Assembly (NCBI RefSeq): GCF_021730615.1
Contig: NZ_JAJLMN010000001.1
Coordinates: 3,173,501-3,237,500 of the forward strand
Origin: Lichenibacterium dinghuense
Lineage (GTDB): Bacteria > Pseudomonadota > Alphaproteobacteria > Rhizobiales > Beijerinckiaceae
Length of the DNA stretch: 64,000 nt
Direction: 5' to 3'
Shown in pieces: positions 34,566-47,284 of this stretch. Position 1 is the first letter of the stretch, and each line of letters begins with the position of its first letter. The position numbers were made by a program, and so were the translations under genes. A model generated the notes under the pieces. It made no database searches. It had not been told where the DNA came from and was given only the letters and a program-made list of their open reading frames with translations.

Positions 34566-35162
34566 CGGGGCTCCGGTCACGGAAGGGCCGCGATGGGACG
34601 GGCGGCCGGCGAGGGTGAGCCGCAGATAAGCCACGATCCACGACAGGCGCGTGACATGCCGGGACTTCCACCCCGGGGCTGTCGAGATCGCCATCGTGGG
34701 TACGCGGGAGATCTGTGCGTTTGTTGTCTCGAGAGACCGTTCTGGAGCCTTTTTTCTCTCTCGGCCAAACGGCCTAAGGGCGATCTCTTGGGTATACGAG
34801 GCCGCTCCTGGACGTGGATCGACGGCCATCGCGGGCTTGCGATCCACACCGGTGAGAAACGGTCGAGGATGGATGTGCGGCTTGCCGAACCGCACTTCGT
34901 GTTCTCCGGGCGGTGTCGAGCGTCGGAACCCGATCCTGGCCAGAGGCACGGTGGCCATCCAGGGGGCGGCGGGCTCCGCCATGTGCGGCGCTCCGCCCGC
35001 CGCCCCATACCCCTGAAATCCCACCGTCTCCGTGGACGCCGCCTCCTGAAGCGCCGCCCTGGAGGCACCCTGGATAGCACCCTCAATTGTTAACGGGCCT
35101 GTCCTACCATCGACGGCGTCACCCCTTTGTCCCTGACATGCAGAGCGCCGGACTGAACCACG
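34566..35162. other. Gene-free interval with an IS256 remnant
   Basis: Between the divergent phosphoesterase and PAS-GGDEF-EAL genes. 34566-34897 holds no recognisable gene; it is locally AT-richer (for example CCTTTTTTCTCTC near 34748) and may contain both promoters. 34898-35039 is an IS256 terminus, listed separately. 35040-35162 leads into the signalling gene and shows no strong Shine-Dalgarno. Confidence 0.55.
34898..35039 (-). mobile_element. Lone IS256 left terminus
   Basis: These 142 bases are an inverted, diverged copy of 22235-22377, the IS256 left end. Shared runs include CCCGATCCT, AGAGGCACGGTGGCCA, GGGGGCGGCGGGCTCCGC and TCCGTGGACGC. The similarity stops at the place corresponding to the transposase start codon (GTGTTCTCC, complement of GGAGAACAC), so the whole coding part is absent. 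Confidence 0.75.
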
Positions 35163-38100
35163 ATGGGCTTTTCGGTCCGACCTTCCGAGATGCTGAACCA
35201 CGACCTCGTCGCCTTGGCGTTCGAGGCGAGCGATGACTGCATCAAGATGCTCGCGGCCGACGGCACCCTGCTGCTGTTGAACGCGGGCGGTGCCGCCGCC
35301 ATGGGGTTCGATGGGCCGGCCGCCCCCGTGGGGCGGAACTGGGTCGAGTTCTGGCAGGGGGACGAGCGCGAGGCGGCCCGCGACGCGCTCGCGCAAGCCG
35401 TGAACGGGCGCCGCAGCACGCTGCGCGGCTATCTCCCGACCGCCACGGGCCTGCCGCGGTGGTGGGAAAGCAGCCTCGTGCCGCTGCCGTCCGTCGCGGG
35501 CGAGCCGCCGCGCGTCCTCGTCATCTCCCGCGACGTGACCGGGCGGCGGGAAGCGGAACGCGCCAGGCGGCGGTCCGAGACCCTGTACAGGACGCTGGTC
35601 GAGGCGACGTCCGACATCGTATGGAGCCTCGACCTCGAGACCGGGCGCCGTGACACCCGCGGCTGGACCGCGTTCACGGGCTGCGGGCACGATCCCGCCA
35701 GCGTCGAGGACTGGTGGGGGGCGGTGCACCCCGAGGATCGGGAACGGGCGCGGCGGGATCCGCACGGCGCCCCGCGGGACGGCGGTGAGCACGCGGTCGA
35801 GTACCGCCTGCGGTCCAAGGCGGGCGGTTGGCGATGGGTCGAGGACCGCGCCGCGCCCGTGACGGACGACGATGGCGCGACGATCGCCTGGGTCGGGGTC
35901 GTCACCGACGTCCACGACCGCAGGATGGCGGCGCAGCGGCTGCGGGACGAGGACGCGAAGCTGCGGCTCGCGCTGGAGTCGGCATCGCTCGGCACCTGGG
36001 ACGTCGACCTGCTGACGGGGGAGTGCCGGATGTCGGCCGAGGCCCGGGGCATGCTCGGGCTCACGGGCGCGGGGGACGGGTGCAGCATCGTCGACGTCCT
36101 CCACCCCGGGGATCGGGACGCGGTCGTCGAACGCTACCGCGCCAACGTCGCCACGGACGCGGGGATGACCCTGACGACCTTCCGGATCGTCCGGCCGGAC
36201 ACCGGGGAAACCCGCTGGATCGCGTCGCGGGGCCGGTCCGTGCTCGACCACGACGGGCGGCTCGTCCGGCGGGTGGGCACGTTCGAGGATTTCACGGACC
36301 GCGAGCGGACGAGGGACGCGCTCCGCTCGACGCTGCGCCGGTATCAGGCGCTCCTCGACGCCACCTCGGTCATCGTCTGGCATTCCGACGCGCTCCAGGG
36401 CAACTGCGAGCGCCAGGGCTGGGCGGAGTTCACGGGCCGCTCCGCCCGGGACGCCGGCGACGCCTGGCTGGACGCGATCCACCCCGACGACCGCGCGCGC
36501 GTGAAGGCGGGGCGCGATGGAGGCTGCGCGGCCGGGCGGGCCTACCTGAACGAGTACCGCCTGAGCCACGTCGACGGCGGTCACCGCTGGGTGAGGGACG
36601 ACGTCGTCCCGCTCCGGTCGGACGACGGTTCCGTCGACGGCTGGGTCGGCATCATCTCCGACATCCACGAGCGCCGGACCGCCGACCAAGCGCTCCAGGC
36701 CAGCGAGGCGCGGCTGAGGCTGGCGAGCGAGGTGGCCGGGCTCGGCACCTACGACGTCGACTTGGCGACCGGACATCGCGAATGGTCGCCGGAGTTCCAC
36801 GACCTGATCCGCGTCCCCCGGACCGTCCGGCCCGAGCGGCGCCTCTTCACCGACGCGGTGCACGTCGACGACCGCGGCGAGCTGCTCGACGACCGGAAGA
36901 TGCTGGAGGAGGTCCACGACGGACTGCGGGTGACCGTCTTCCGCCTCCGGTTCGGGACCGGCGAGGTGCGCTGGATGGAGGAGCGCGAACGCGTCGTCCT
37001 CGACGCGGAGGGCCGGCCGGCCCGGCGCATCGGCACGATGCAGGACATCACGGACCGCAAGCGCGTCGAGCACGAGCTGTGGCTGGCGGCCCACGCCGAC
37101 GCGCTGACGGGGCTGGCGAACCGCACGCTGTTCCAGGCGCGCCTCGACGAGGCCGTGAAGGGAGCCGACCGGCGGCGGACCGAGGCCTGCGTCCTGCTCA
37201 TCGACGTCGACCGGTTCAAGGAGATCAACGACACGATGGGGCACGACGCGGGCGATGCCGTGCTGACGGCCATGGCGGAGAGGCTCAGGGACTGCTGCCC
37301 CGCGGGCGCCACCGTGGCGCGCCTCGGCGGCGACGAGTTCGGCGTGGTCATGTTGGGCGAAAGCGACCTCGCCGCGCCCGCCGCCGTCGGCGAGGCCATC
37401 CTGTCGGTCCTGCGCCGGCCGGTGATGCACGAGGGCCGGGAGATCGAGTGCTCAGGCAGCGTCGGTTGGTCCGCCTACCCGCACCACGACGGCGACGCCA
37501 AGGCGCTGCTCAAGAACGCGGATGTGGCGCTCTACGCGGCCAAGAAGGCGGGCCGGAACCGCGTGGCGTCGTTCGACGCCGGCATGCGTGAGGACTTCGA
37601 GCGCCGCGTCACCGTCCTCCGCTCCGCCAAGGAGGCCCTGGCGAGGGACGCGGTGCTGCCCTTCTACCAGCCCAAGGTGTCGCTGCGGACGGGCCGGGTG
37701 GTCGGCTTCGAGGCCCTCCTGCGGTGGCGGGACGCGTCGGGCCTGCGCGCCCCGGCGGATCTGCGGGAAGCGTTCGCGGATCCCGATCTCGCCTGCCATC
37801 TCGGCTCGCGCATGCTGCGCCGCGTCGCCGAGGACATGCGCGGCTGGACGGAACGGGGCGTGCCCTTCGGCCACGTCGCGCTGAACGCGGGGGCGCCCGA
37901 ACTCCATCGCCCCGGCTTCGCGGAAGGTGTGCTGCAGGCCTTGGCGGGCGCCGCGCTCGACACGGCGAGCCTCGAGATCGAGGTGACGGAGGGCGTCCTC
38001 CTGGACGACGCGACGACGGCGGTCACCAAGGCGCTGAAGCAGCTCGACGAGGCCGGGGTGGCTATCGCGCTCGACGACTTCGGGACCGGCTACGCGTCGC

Positions 38101-38393
38101 TGTCCCACCTGAGGCGCTTCCCCGTGTCGTGGCTGAAGATCGACCGCTCGTTCGTCTCCACCATGGAGGCGGACGACGATGCGAAGGCCATCGTCCGGGC
38201 CGTGATCGGCCTCGCCCACAGCCTGGGATTGAAGGCGGTGGCGGAAGGCGTCGAGACGCCGTCCCAGTGGGAGTTCCTGGCCGGCATCGGCTGCGATCTC
38301 GCCCAGGGCTACCTCGTCGCCAAGCCGATGGCCGCCGCCGACCTGCCCACCTTCCTCGCCGGCTGGGGAGGGCTGAGCCGGCCCGCCCGGTGA
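35163..38393 (+). CDS. Five-PAS GGDEF-EAL cyclic-di-GMP protein
   Basis: A 1076-residue cytoplasmic signalling protein. Five PAS/PAC modules occupy about residues 10-625, each ending in a PAC-like DVT/DIH/DFTDR/DIT motif (for example [37 protein letters not shown]). The GGDEF domain (about 625-780) has the intact site RLGGDEFGV. The EAL domain (about 800-1060) has [36 protein letters not shown] and [10 protein letters not shown]; the NLS motif reads ALNAGAPEL but keeps the asparagine. Both activities look possible. Start is uncertain: ATG 35190 is an alternative. It has no transmembrane segment and no operon partner. Confidence 0.92.
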   Translation: MGFSVRPSEMLNHDLVALAFEASDDCIKMLAADGTLLLLNAGGAAAMGFDGPAAPVGRNWVEFWQGDEREAARDALAQAVNGRRSTLRGYLPTATGLPRWWESSLVPLPSVAGEPPRVLVISRDVTGRREAERARRRSETLYRTLVEATSDIVWSLDLETGRRDTRGWTAFTGCGHDPASVEDWWGAVHPEDRERARRDPHGAPRDGGEHAVEYRLRSKAGGWRWVEDRAAPVTDDDGATIAWVGVVTDVHDRRMAAQRLRDEDAKLRLALESASLGTWDVDLLTGECRMSAEARGMLGLTGAGDGCSIVDVLHPGDRDAVVERYRANVATDAGMTLTTFRIVRPDTGETRWIASRGRSVLDHDGRLVRRVGTFEDFTDRERTRDALRSTLRRYQALLDATSVIVWHSDALQGNCERQGWAEFTGRSARDAGDAWLDAIHPDDRARVKAGRDGGCAAGRAYLNEYRLSHVDGGHRWVRDDVVPLRSDDGSVDGWVGIISDIHERRTADQALQASEARLRLASEVAGLGTYDVDLATGHREWSPEFHDLIRVPRTVRPERRLFTDAVHVDDRGELLDDRKMLEEVHDGLRVTVFRLRFGTGEVRWMEERERVVLDAEGRPARRIGTMQDITDRKRVEHELWLAAHADALTGLANRTLFQARLDEAVKGADRRRTEACVLLIDVDRFKEINDTMGHDAGDAVLTAMAERLRDCCPAGATVARLGGDEFGVVMLGESDLAAPAAVGEAILSVLRRPVMHEGREIECSGSVGWSAYPHHDGDAKALLKNADVALYAAKKAGRNRVASFDAGMREDFERRVTVLRSAKEALARDAVLPFYQPKVSLRTGRVVGFEALLRWRDASGLRAPADLREAFADPDLACHLGSRMLRRVAEDMRGWTERGVPFGHVALNAGAPELHRPGFAEGVLQALAGAALDTASLEIEVTEGVLLDDATTAVTKALKQLDEAGVAIALDDFGTGYASLSHLRRFPVSWLKIDRSFVSTMEADDDAKAIVRAVIGLAHSLGLKAVAEGVETPSQWEFLAGIGCDLAQGYLVAKPMAAADLPTFLAGWGGLSRPAR

Positions 38394-38535
38394 CGAGGCC
38401 ATCCCTGCGGGCCCGGGCCGGATGGGGGTCGCCCGGACGCGCCGGGACGCCGGGCGCGGCGACATTCTCGCTTGCCTGCGGCCCGTCGATCCTTAACCTC
38501 AGGCCCGCGACGACAGAGCGCACCGGGAGGACGCC

Positions 38536-39030
38536 ATGGCGTTTACGATGACGGGCGAGATCACGCTGCCCGCGGACCGCATGACCGTTTGGGCCAAGCT
38601 CAACGATCCCGAGGTGCTGAAGCGCTGCATCGCCGGCGTGCAGGCGATGGAACAGACCAGCGACAACACCTTCGCGGCTTCGATCAAGATGAAGATCGGC
38701 CCGGTCAGCGCCACGTTCAAAGGCAACGTCGAGCTGTCCAACATCGACGCTCCCAACAGTTACCGCATATCGGGTGCGGGCGAGGGCGGCGTCGCAGGTT
38801 TCGCCAAGGGCGGAGCCGACGTGACCTTGACCGAGACTGATGATGGAACCCTGCTCCGCTACGACGTGCAGGCCACGGTCGGCGGCAAGATCGCGCAGAT
38901 GGGGGCGCGCCTCATCGACGGCGTGGCCAAGAAGACGGCGGACGGGTTCTTCGCCAAATTCGCCTCCGAATGCGCCGCCGGCGACGCCGCCGCGGCCGAG
39001 GTCGGCGACACCGTGGCGGCGCCGGCCTGA
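38536..39030 (+). CDS. coxG: CoxG (SRPBCC-fold) protein
   Basis: A 164-residue CoxG-family protein. It has [32 protein letters not shown] and the C-terminal [20 protein letters not shown] region that in CoxG contacts the membrane. CoxG anchors CO dehydrogenase to the membrane and has been shown in mycobacteria to carry menaquinone to the enzyme. GGGAGG precedes the ATG. It is the first gene of the cox cluster and is followed by a small hairpin. Confidence 0.9.
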   Translation: MAFTMTGEITLPADRMTVWAKLNDPEVLKRCIAGVQAMEQTSDNTFAASIKMKIGPVSATFKGNVELSNIDAPNSYRISGAGEGGVAGFAKGGADVTLTETDDGTLLRYDVQATVGGKIAQMGARLIDGVAKKTADGFFAKFASECAAGDAAAAEVGDTVAAPA

Positions 39031-39046
39031 CCGGGCGCTTCTGCAC

Positions 39047-39063
39047 GCGGCCGTAGAGGCCGC
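39047..39063. terminator. Small hairpin after coxG
   Basis: GCGGCC and GGCCGC pair around GTAGA, 17 bases after the coxG stop. It is short and lacks a T-tract. It may reduce read-through so that coxG and coxSLMDE are made in different amounts. Confidence 0.35.
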
Positions 39064-39159
39064 TTGACCATCGTTTGGGACCGTTCCAGACTGACCGGCA
39101 ACAAGAGCCCCGCCGCGGCGTGCATGACGCCCGCGGGGCGACGAACGGTCGGAGGGAGC

Positions 39160-39660
<501 letters not shown>

Positions 39661-39752
39661 CGCCCAACGAGGGCCGGAGCGGCGGAGCCGAGGCCGTATG
39701 GGCCGAGCTCCCTCGAAGACCGCCGGGCCCCGCATCCGTTTCGGAGGAAACC

Positions 39753-42119
<2,367 letters not shown>

Positions 42120-42207
42120 ACGCCGTCCTCCCATCGCGTCCGGGGCGCCGCCCCGGGCCCCGCGAAGGGCCGGGGGCCCTTCGATCCCGTCCCGGAAGGT
42201 CAGCCCC

Positions 42208-43014
42208 ATGTACGCCTTCGACTACCACCGCCCCGCGACCGTGGCGGACGCCGCGGCCCTGCTCGCCGGCAAGCCGGACGGCAAGTTCCTCGCCGGCGGC
42301 CAGACGCTGCTGCCCGCCATGAAGCTCAGGCTCGCGAACCCGTCCGACCTCGTCGACCTCGGGACGCTGCGCGGCGCGCTGTCCGGCATCCGCCGCGAGG
42401 GCGATCGCGTGGTGATCGGCGCCATGGCGCGCCACGGCGAGGTCGCGACCTCGGACGCGTTGCGGGAAGCGATCCCGGCCCTGGCCGAGATGGCCTCGAT
42501 CGTCGGCGACCCGGCCGTGCGGGCCCGCGGCACCATGGGCGGCTCGCTCGCCAACAACGATCCCGCCGCCGACTATCCTGCGGCGGCCCTGGCGCTCGGC
42601 GCCACGATCGTCACGGACCGGCGCGAGATCGGCGCCGACGACTACTTCCTCGGGCTGTTCGAGACGGCGCTGGAGGAGGGCGAGGTGATCACCGCCATCT
42701 CCTGGCCGGTCCCGAGGCGGGCCGGCTACGCCAAGTTCCGCAACCCGGCCTCGCGCTACGCCATGGTGGGCGTCTGCGTGGCCGAGCGGGCCGACGGCGA
42801 GGTGCGCGTGACGGTGACGGGGGCCGGCGCCTCCGGCGTGTTCCGGGCCCCCGCCTTCGAGGCGGCGCTGAAGGCGGACTTCTCCGAAAGCGCCATCGCG
42901 GGGCTCCGAGCCTCCGCGGACGGCCTCAACTCCGACATCCACGCCGACGCGGAATACCGCGCGCACCTCATCGGCGTGATGGCGCGCCGGGCCGTCAAGG
43001 CGGCCCTCGCCTGA
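42208..43014 (+). CDS. coxM: CoxM, FAD-binding medium subunit
   Basis: A 268-residue subunit of the Mo hydroxylase. The two FAD motifs are visible: LAGGQTLLPAMKLRLA near residue 30 and RGTMGGSLANNDPAADYP near residue 108. It accepts electrons from CoxS and hands them to quinone through CoxG or directly. GGAAGG precedes the ATG. The coxL-coxM gap contains a GC-rich inverted repeat (CGAAGGG ... CCCTTCG, 42161-42181). The next gene begins two bases after the stop. Confidence 0.95.
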   Translation: MYAFDYHRPATVADAAALLAGKPDGKFLAGGQTLLPAMKLRLANPSDLVDLGTLRGALSGIRREGDRVVIGAMARHGEVATSDALREAIPALAEMASIVGDPAVRARGTMGGSLANNDPAADYPAAALALGATIVTDRREIGADDYFLGLFETALEEGEVITAISWPVPRRAGYAKFRNPASRYAMVGVCVAERADGEVRVTVTGAGASGVFRAPAFEAALKADFSESAIAGLRASADGLNSDIHADAEYRAHLIGVMARRAVKAALA

Positions 43015-43016
43015 GC

Positions 43017-43952
43017 GTGCTCGGATCCGAGCCGGCGGCACCGCGCTCCGCGCCCGCCTCCATCGACGACACGCTGTCGCTGCTGGCCTCCGCGCATTAC
43101 GTCGGCGACCGGCCGCTCGCCACCGTGCTGTTCCTGTCCCTGCGCATGGGCCGGCCGCTGCTGCTGGAGGGCGAGGCCGGCGTCGGCAAGACGGAGATCG
43201 CCAAGGTGCTGGCCGCGGCGCTGGGCCGGAAGCTGATCCGCCTCCAGTGCTACGAGGGGCTCGACGTCGCCAGCGCGGTCTACGAGTGGAACTACGCCGG
43301 GCAGATGATGGCGATCCGCCTCGCCGAGGCCGGGGGCGCCGCGGACCGCGGCCGGCTCGCCGAGGACGTGTTCTCCGAGCGCCACCTCGTGAAGCGGCCG
43401 CTCCTGCAGGCGCTGGAGCCGCAGGAGGGCGGCCCGCCCGTGCTGCTGATCGACGAACTCGACCGCGCCGACGAGGCCTTCGAGGCCTACCTCCTGGAGA
43501 TCCTGTCCGACTTCCAGGTGACCGTGCCGGAGCTCGGCACCGTGCGGGCGCCGGCGCCGCCGATCGTGATCATCACCTCCAACCGGACGCGCGAGATCCA
43601 CGACGCGCTCAAGCGCCGCTGCCTGTATCACTGGATCGACTATCCCAGCGCCGAGCGCGAGCGCGCCATCCTCGCCGCCAAGGCGCCGGGCGCCGGCGAG
43701 GCGCTGACGCGCGAGCTCGTCGCCTTCGTGCAGCGCCTGCGCGGCGAGGACCTGTTCAAGGCGCCCGGCGTCGCCGAGACGCTCGACTGGGCGACGGCGC
43801 TGACCGAACTCGACGCCGTCGCGCTCGACCCCGCCACCGTGGACGACACGCTCGGCGTGTTGCTCAAGTACCAGGACGACATCGCCCGGATCGCGGGCTC
43901 CCGCGCGCGGGCGCTCGTCGATCAGGTGCGGGCCGAGCTGGGGCCGGCGTGA
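43017..43952 (+). CDS. coxD: CoxD, MoxR-family AAA+ ATPase
   Basis: A 311-residue MoxR/CoxD ATPase. Walker A is EGEAGVGKTEIAKVL, Walker B is VLLIDELDRADE, and sensor 1 lies in IVIITSNRTREIHDALKRRC. CoxD unfolds or remodels CoxL so that the metal-sulfur centre can be matured; it works with the von Willebrand protein CoxE. GTG 43017 is used as start, two bases after coxM. Its end overlaps coxE by 4 bases. Confidence 0.93.
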   Translation: MLGSEPAAPRSAPASIDDTLSLLASAHYVGDRPLATVLFLSLRMGRPLLLEGEAGVGKTEIAKVLAAALGRKLIRLQCYEGLDVASAVYEWNYAGQMMAIRLAEAGGAADRGRLAEDVFSERHLVKRPLLQALEPQEGGPPVLLIDELDRADEAFEAYLLEILSDFQVTVPELGTVRAPAPPIVIITSNRTREIHDALKRRCLYHWIDYPSAERERAILAAKAPGAGEALTRELVAFVQRLRGEDLFKAPGVAETLDWATALTELDAVALDPATVDDTLGVLLKYQDDIARIAGSRARALVDQVRAELGPA

Positions 43953-45217
43953 CCGCCGCATCCGCGGCCGCCGATGGCCCCGGCCGGCTGCCCGAGAACA
44001 TCCTCTACTTCGCCCGCGCGCTGCGCGACGCCGGCCTGCCGGTCGGCCCCGGCGCGGTGCTGGACGCCGTCGAGGCCGCCCGCACGGCGTCCTTCACGGC
44101 GCGGGAGGATTTCCGGGCCGTGCTCCGCGCCGTGATGGTCAAGCGCCGCGAGCACGCCGTCCTGTTCGACGGCGTGTTCGACGTGTTCTGGCGGCGGCGG
44201 GGCTTCCTAGACCAGCTGATGGGGGCGATGTCCCCGAAAGCGCCCCCGAAGTCGCCCGTCCGGCCCAAGGCGGAGGCCGGCGCCACCCGCGTCGCGGACG
44301 CGCTGTTCCGTCGCGCGCCCACGGCGGCCGAGCCGCAGCCGTCGCTCGACCTCGACGCGCGCTTCACTGTCTCGGCCGCCGAGGTGCTGCGCACGCGGGA
44401 CTTCGCCCAGATGGGTGCCGCGGAGGTGGCGGCCGCCCTCGCGGCCATCCGCGCGCTGCGCCTGCCGGCGGACGCGCGCCGCATCCGGCGCCTCGCCGGC
44501 GACCCGCGGGGGAGCCGCGTCGACCCCCGCCGCTCCTTCCGCCGCTCGCTGCGGGCCGGCGGCGGCGCCATCGACCTCGCCCGGCGCGAGCGCGTGGAGG
44601 AGCCGCCGCCCGTGGTGGCGATCTGCGACATCTCAGGATCGATGGCCGACTACACGCGCGTCTTCCTGCACTTCCTCCACGCCCTGTCGGCGCAGCGGCG
44701 CGTCGCGAGCTTCCTGTTCGGGACGCGCCTCACCAACGTGACCCGCGCGCTCACGCATCGCGACGTCGACGAGGCGCTCGCGGCCGCCTCGGCCGCGGTG
44801 CCGGACTGGTCGGGCGGCACCCGCATCGGCGCCTCGCTCCGCCTGTTCAACCGGCACTGGCTGCGGCGCGTCGGCGCCGGGTCGGCCACCGTCCTCCTGT
44901 TCACCGACGGGCTGGAGCGCGACGGCCTGCCCGAGCTGGAAGCCGAGATGCGGCGCCTGCAGCGGTCCTGCCGGCGGCTCGTCTGGCTCAATCCCCTCCT
45001 GCGCTTCGACGGCTTCGCGGCACAGGCGTCGGGCATCCGGACGATGCTGCCCCTCGTCGACGAGTTCCGGCCGATCCACAACCTGAAGGCCGTGGCCGAA
45101 CTCTGCACGGCGCTCGACCGGGGCGGCCCCGGCGGCGACCCGAGGGCGTGGCTCGCGCGAGGACCGGGCGAGGGGCCCCGACCCCACGGGCCGGTGCGGC
45201 CCGCACCGGCGCGATGA
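43949..45217 (+). CDS. coxE: CoxE, von Willebrand A-domain protein
   Basis: A 422-residue CoxE-family protein. The C-terminal half is a VWA domain with the MIDAS motif AICDISGSMADYTR, later TGTRI-like WSGGTRIGASLRLF and LLFTDGLERDG. It starts with a GTG overlapping coxD (GTGA) and is the last gene of the cluster. With CoxD it is thought to form a MoxR-VWA chaperone pair for cofactor insertion. The convergent LysR gene ends 19 bases beyond its stop. Confidence 0.93.
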   Translation: MTAASAAADGPGRLPENILYFARALRDAGLPVGPGAVLDAVEAARTASFTAREDFRAVLRAVMVKRREHAVLFDGVFDVFWRRRGFLDQLMGAMSPKAPPKSPVRPKAEAGATRVADALFRRAPTAAEPQPSLDLDARFTVSAAEVLRTRDFAQMGAAEVAAALAAIRALRLPADARRIRRLAGDPRGSRVDPRRSFRRSLRAGGGAIDLARRERVEEPPPVVAICDISGSMADYTRVFLHFLHALSAQRRVASFLFGTRLTNVTRALTHRDVDEALAAASAAVPDWSGGTRIGASLRLFNRHWLRRVGAGSATVLLFTDGLERDGLPELEAEMRRLQRSCRRLVWLNPLLRFDGFAAQASGIRTMLPLVDEFRPIHNLKAVAELCTALDRGGPGGDPRAWLARGPGEGPRPHGPVRPAPAR

Positions 45218-45236
45218 TCGCCCGCGCCGGCCGGCG

Positions 45237-46193
45237 TCACGACGCCCCGCGACGCGCCGGTCCGGTCCGGCCTCCCAGCATCTCCCCGACGCGGCGCTCC
45301 AGCGCGTCGAGCAGCACGCGCGTCTTGAGCGGCAGGTGGCGGGCGCTGGGGTAGAGGGCGACTACCGGCGCCTCGCCGCCGTCCCACTCCGGCAGGACCC
45401 GCTCCAGGCGGCCCGCCGCGAGGTCGGCGGCGACGTCGACCTCGGACTTCAGCATGACGCCGAGCCCGGCCAGGCCCCAATCGTGCACGGCGTCGCCGTC
45501 GTCGACGCGTAGGCGCCCGACCGCCGCGAGGCTGGCCGTCGCGCCCTTCGGCCCCCGGAGGCGCCAGGGCTCGTTGGCGGTCCCGTAGCGCAGGAAGGCG
45601 TGGCCGGCGGCGTCCTCGGGCGTCGCCGGCCGCCCCATGGCGTCGAGGTAGGCCGGCGCCGCCACGAGGATGCGCCGGTTGTCGGCGAGCTTGCGCATCG
45701 TGGCCGAGCTGTCGGCCAGTCCGCCGATGCGGATCGCCACGTCGAGCCCCTCGCCGACGAGGTCGGCCACGCGGTCGTCGAGGTCGAGCGAGACCGCGAG
45801 GCGCGGGTGGCGTCCCACGAGCTCGCCCACGGCCGGCACGACGCAGCGCCGCCCGAACGCGATCGGGGCGCTCACCCGCAGCGTGCCGACCGGCTCGTCG
45901 CGGCCGCCCGCGAGCCGCTCCTCGCCCGCCTCGATGGCGTCGAGCGCCCGCTCGACGTCGACCAGCAGCCGCGCCCCCTCCTCGGTCGGGCTCAGCGCGC
46001 GGGTCGTGCGGTGGATCAGCCGCACGCCGGTCCGCCCTTCCAGCGTCGCCAGCCGCTTGCTGACGACGGCCAGCGTGACGCCCAGCCGCCGCGCCGCCGC
46101 GGACAGGCTGCCTTCGATCAGGATGGCGCGGAAGGTGCGCAGCTCGTTCAGGTCGTCGAGCACGGCATTGTCGACTCGCGGGCGATACAGCAT
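45237..46193 (-). CDS. LysR-family transcriptional regulator
   Basis: A 318-residue LTTR. The N-terminal winged helix reads LRTFRAILIEGSLSAAARRL and KRLATLEGRTGVRLIHRTTR; the effector domain follows from about residue 95 (GTLRVSAPIAFGRRCVVPAV). ATG 46193 is chosen by alignment; Shine-Dalgarno is weak. It is convergent with coxE and divergent from the deacetylase-SDR pair, so the 151-bp gap to the deacetylase is the likely target; control of the cox genes is less likely by position. Confidence 0.9.
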   Translation of the reverse strand: MLYRPRVDNAVLDDLNELRTFRAILIEGSLSAAARRLGVTLAVVSKRLATLEGRTGVRLIHRTTRALSPTEEGARLLVDVERALDAIEAGEERLAGGRDEPVGTLRVSAPIAFGRRCVVPAVGELVGRHPRLAVSLDLDDRVADLVGEGLDVAIRIGGLADSSATMRKLADNRRILVAAPAYLDAMGRPATPEDAAGHAFLRYGTANEPWRLRGPKGATASLAAVGRLRVDDGDAVHDWGLAGLGVMLKSEVDVAADLAAGRLERVLPEWDGGEAPVVALYPSARHLPLKTRVLLDALERRVGEMLGGRTGPARRGAS

Positions 46194-46344
46194 CGCATCA
46201 TCGCAGGCTTCTCGGCCGCGGGGCAATAGTCGATGGTGCTCCCACGAGCCCGGCCCCCACACCCGACCGACGGGCGCCGCCGGGCGGCTCCGCCGCCGCT
46301 GCGGCGACCGCGCGCCCTTCCTCCTCCCCGCACAGGAGACCGCG
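46194..46344. promoter_or_regulatory. Divergent promoter region, LysR and deacetylase
   Basis: 151 non-coding bases between the LysR start codon and the deacetylase start. LysR proteins usually bind such shared regions (T-N11-A core). No convincing single core could be picked by eye. AGGAGA just before 46345 is the deacetylase ribosome-binding site. Confidence 0.45.
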
Positions 46345-47241
46345 ATGGCGGACACCGATCCCTTCTGGCCCGACGGCGCCCGCCTGGCGGTCAGCTTCTC
46401 GCTGTTGTTCGAGGCCGGCGGGCAGCCGATCTCGGGCGCGGGCGGCGTCATCCCCGACCCGATCGAGCACGGCCTGCCGGACCTGCCCACCAACGCCTTC
46501 TTCCAGTACGGCGTCTACGAGGGCGTGCCGCGCCTGCTCGACCTGTTCGACAGGCACCGGGTCAAGATGTCGTCCTTCATGATCGGGCAGGCGGTCGACA
46601 AGGCGCCCGACCTCGCCCGCGAGATCGTCCGGCGCGGCCACGAGGCCGCCGCCCACGGGCGCACCTGGGAGAACAGCTACGCCCTCGATCCCGACGCCGA
46701 GCGCCGCTTCATCGCCGATTCCGTCGCCTCGATCGAGAGGGCGACGGGCCAGCGCCCGGTCGGCTGGAACGCCTACTGGATGCGCAACTCGCCGCACACG
46801 CTCGACATCCTGCAGGGCCTCGGCTTCCGCTACCACATCGACGAGCCGAGCCGCGACGAGCCCTTCGTCGTCAGGCTGAAGGGCGGCGACTTCGTCACCG
46901 TGCCCTACACGTTCCACATGAACGACATCGTGTCCTACCCCTTCGGGGGCTGGGATCCGGCCGCCTACGAGGGCGCGCTCAGGGACGAGTTCGTCCAACT
47001 CTACGAGGAGGGCGCGCACCGCCGCCGCATGATGGTGGTGTCGCTGCACGACCGCATCTCGGGCCACGCCGGCCGCGTGCGCGTCCTCGACCGCTTCCTC
47101 GCCTACGCGCGCGAGAAGCCCGGCGTATGGTTCGCGCGCAAGGACGAGATCGCCGACTGGGCGCTGAAGGCGCGGGCCGGCACGCCGGTCCTCGACCGCG
47201 GCGCCCCCACGGTCAGCGGCCTGCCGGGCTCGGCGGTCTGA
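46345..47241 (+). CDS. Polysaccharide deacetylase family protein (PuuE/allantoinase-like)
   Basis: A 298-residue NodB-fold hydrolase close to PuuE-type allantoinases and imidases rather than chitin deacetylases: WPDGARLAVSFSLLFEAGG, HGLPDLPTNAFFQYGVYEG, EAAAHGRTWENSYAL and VVSLHDRISGHAGRV. Such members hydrolyse cyclic amides or imides in the cytoplasm; no signal peptide is present. AGGAGA precedes ATG 46345. It is followed after 43 bases by an atypical SDR and is probably controlled by the divergent LysR. Confidence 0.85.
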   Translation: MADTDPFWPDGARLAVSFSLLFEAGGQPISGAGGVIPDPIEHGLPDLPTNAFFQYGVYEGVPRLLDLFDRHRVKMSSFMIGQAVDKAPDLAREIVRRGHEAAAHGRTWENSYALDPDAERRFIADSVASIERATGQRPVGWNAYWMRNSPHTLDILQGLGFRYHIDEPSRDEPFVVRLKGGDFVTVPYTFHMNDIVSYPFGGWDPAAYEGALRDEFVQLYEEGAHRRRMMVVSLHDRISGHAGRVRVLDRFLAYAREKPGVWFARKDEIADWALKARAGTPVLDRGAPTVSGLPGSAV

Positions 47242-47284
47242 CGGAGGCCGGCCGTTCCCGGCGAGAGCGAGCAGGAGAGACGAG

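Noticed and set aside
34651-35016. A 121-codon forward frame upstream of the PAS-GGDEF-EAL gene
   Set aside because: Half of it reads through the IS256 terminus and the rest has no recognisable pattern or Shine-Dalgarno.
32511-37430. A reverse-strand open frame of 1639 codons
   Set aside because: Only the last 684 codons (from 34565) encode a protein, the secreted phosphoesterase. The rest runs antisense through the PAS-GGDEF-EAL gene and an IS256 end; its residues are proline/arginine/histidine-rich, as expected for a GC-rich shadow.
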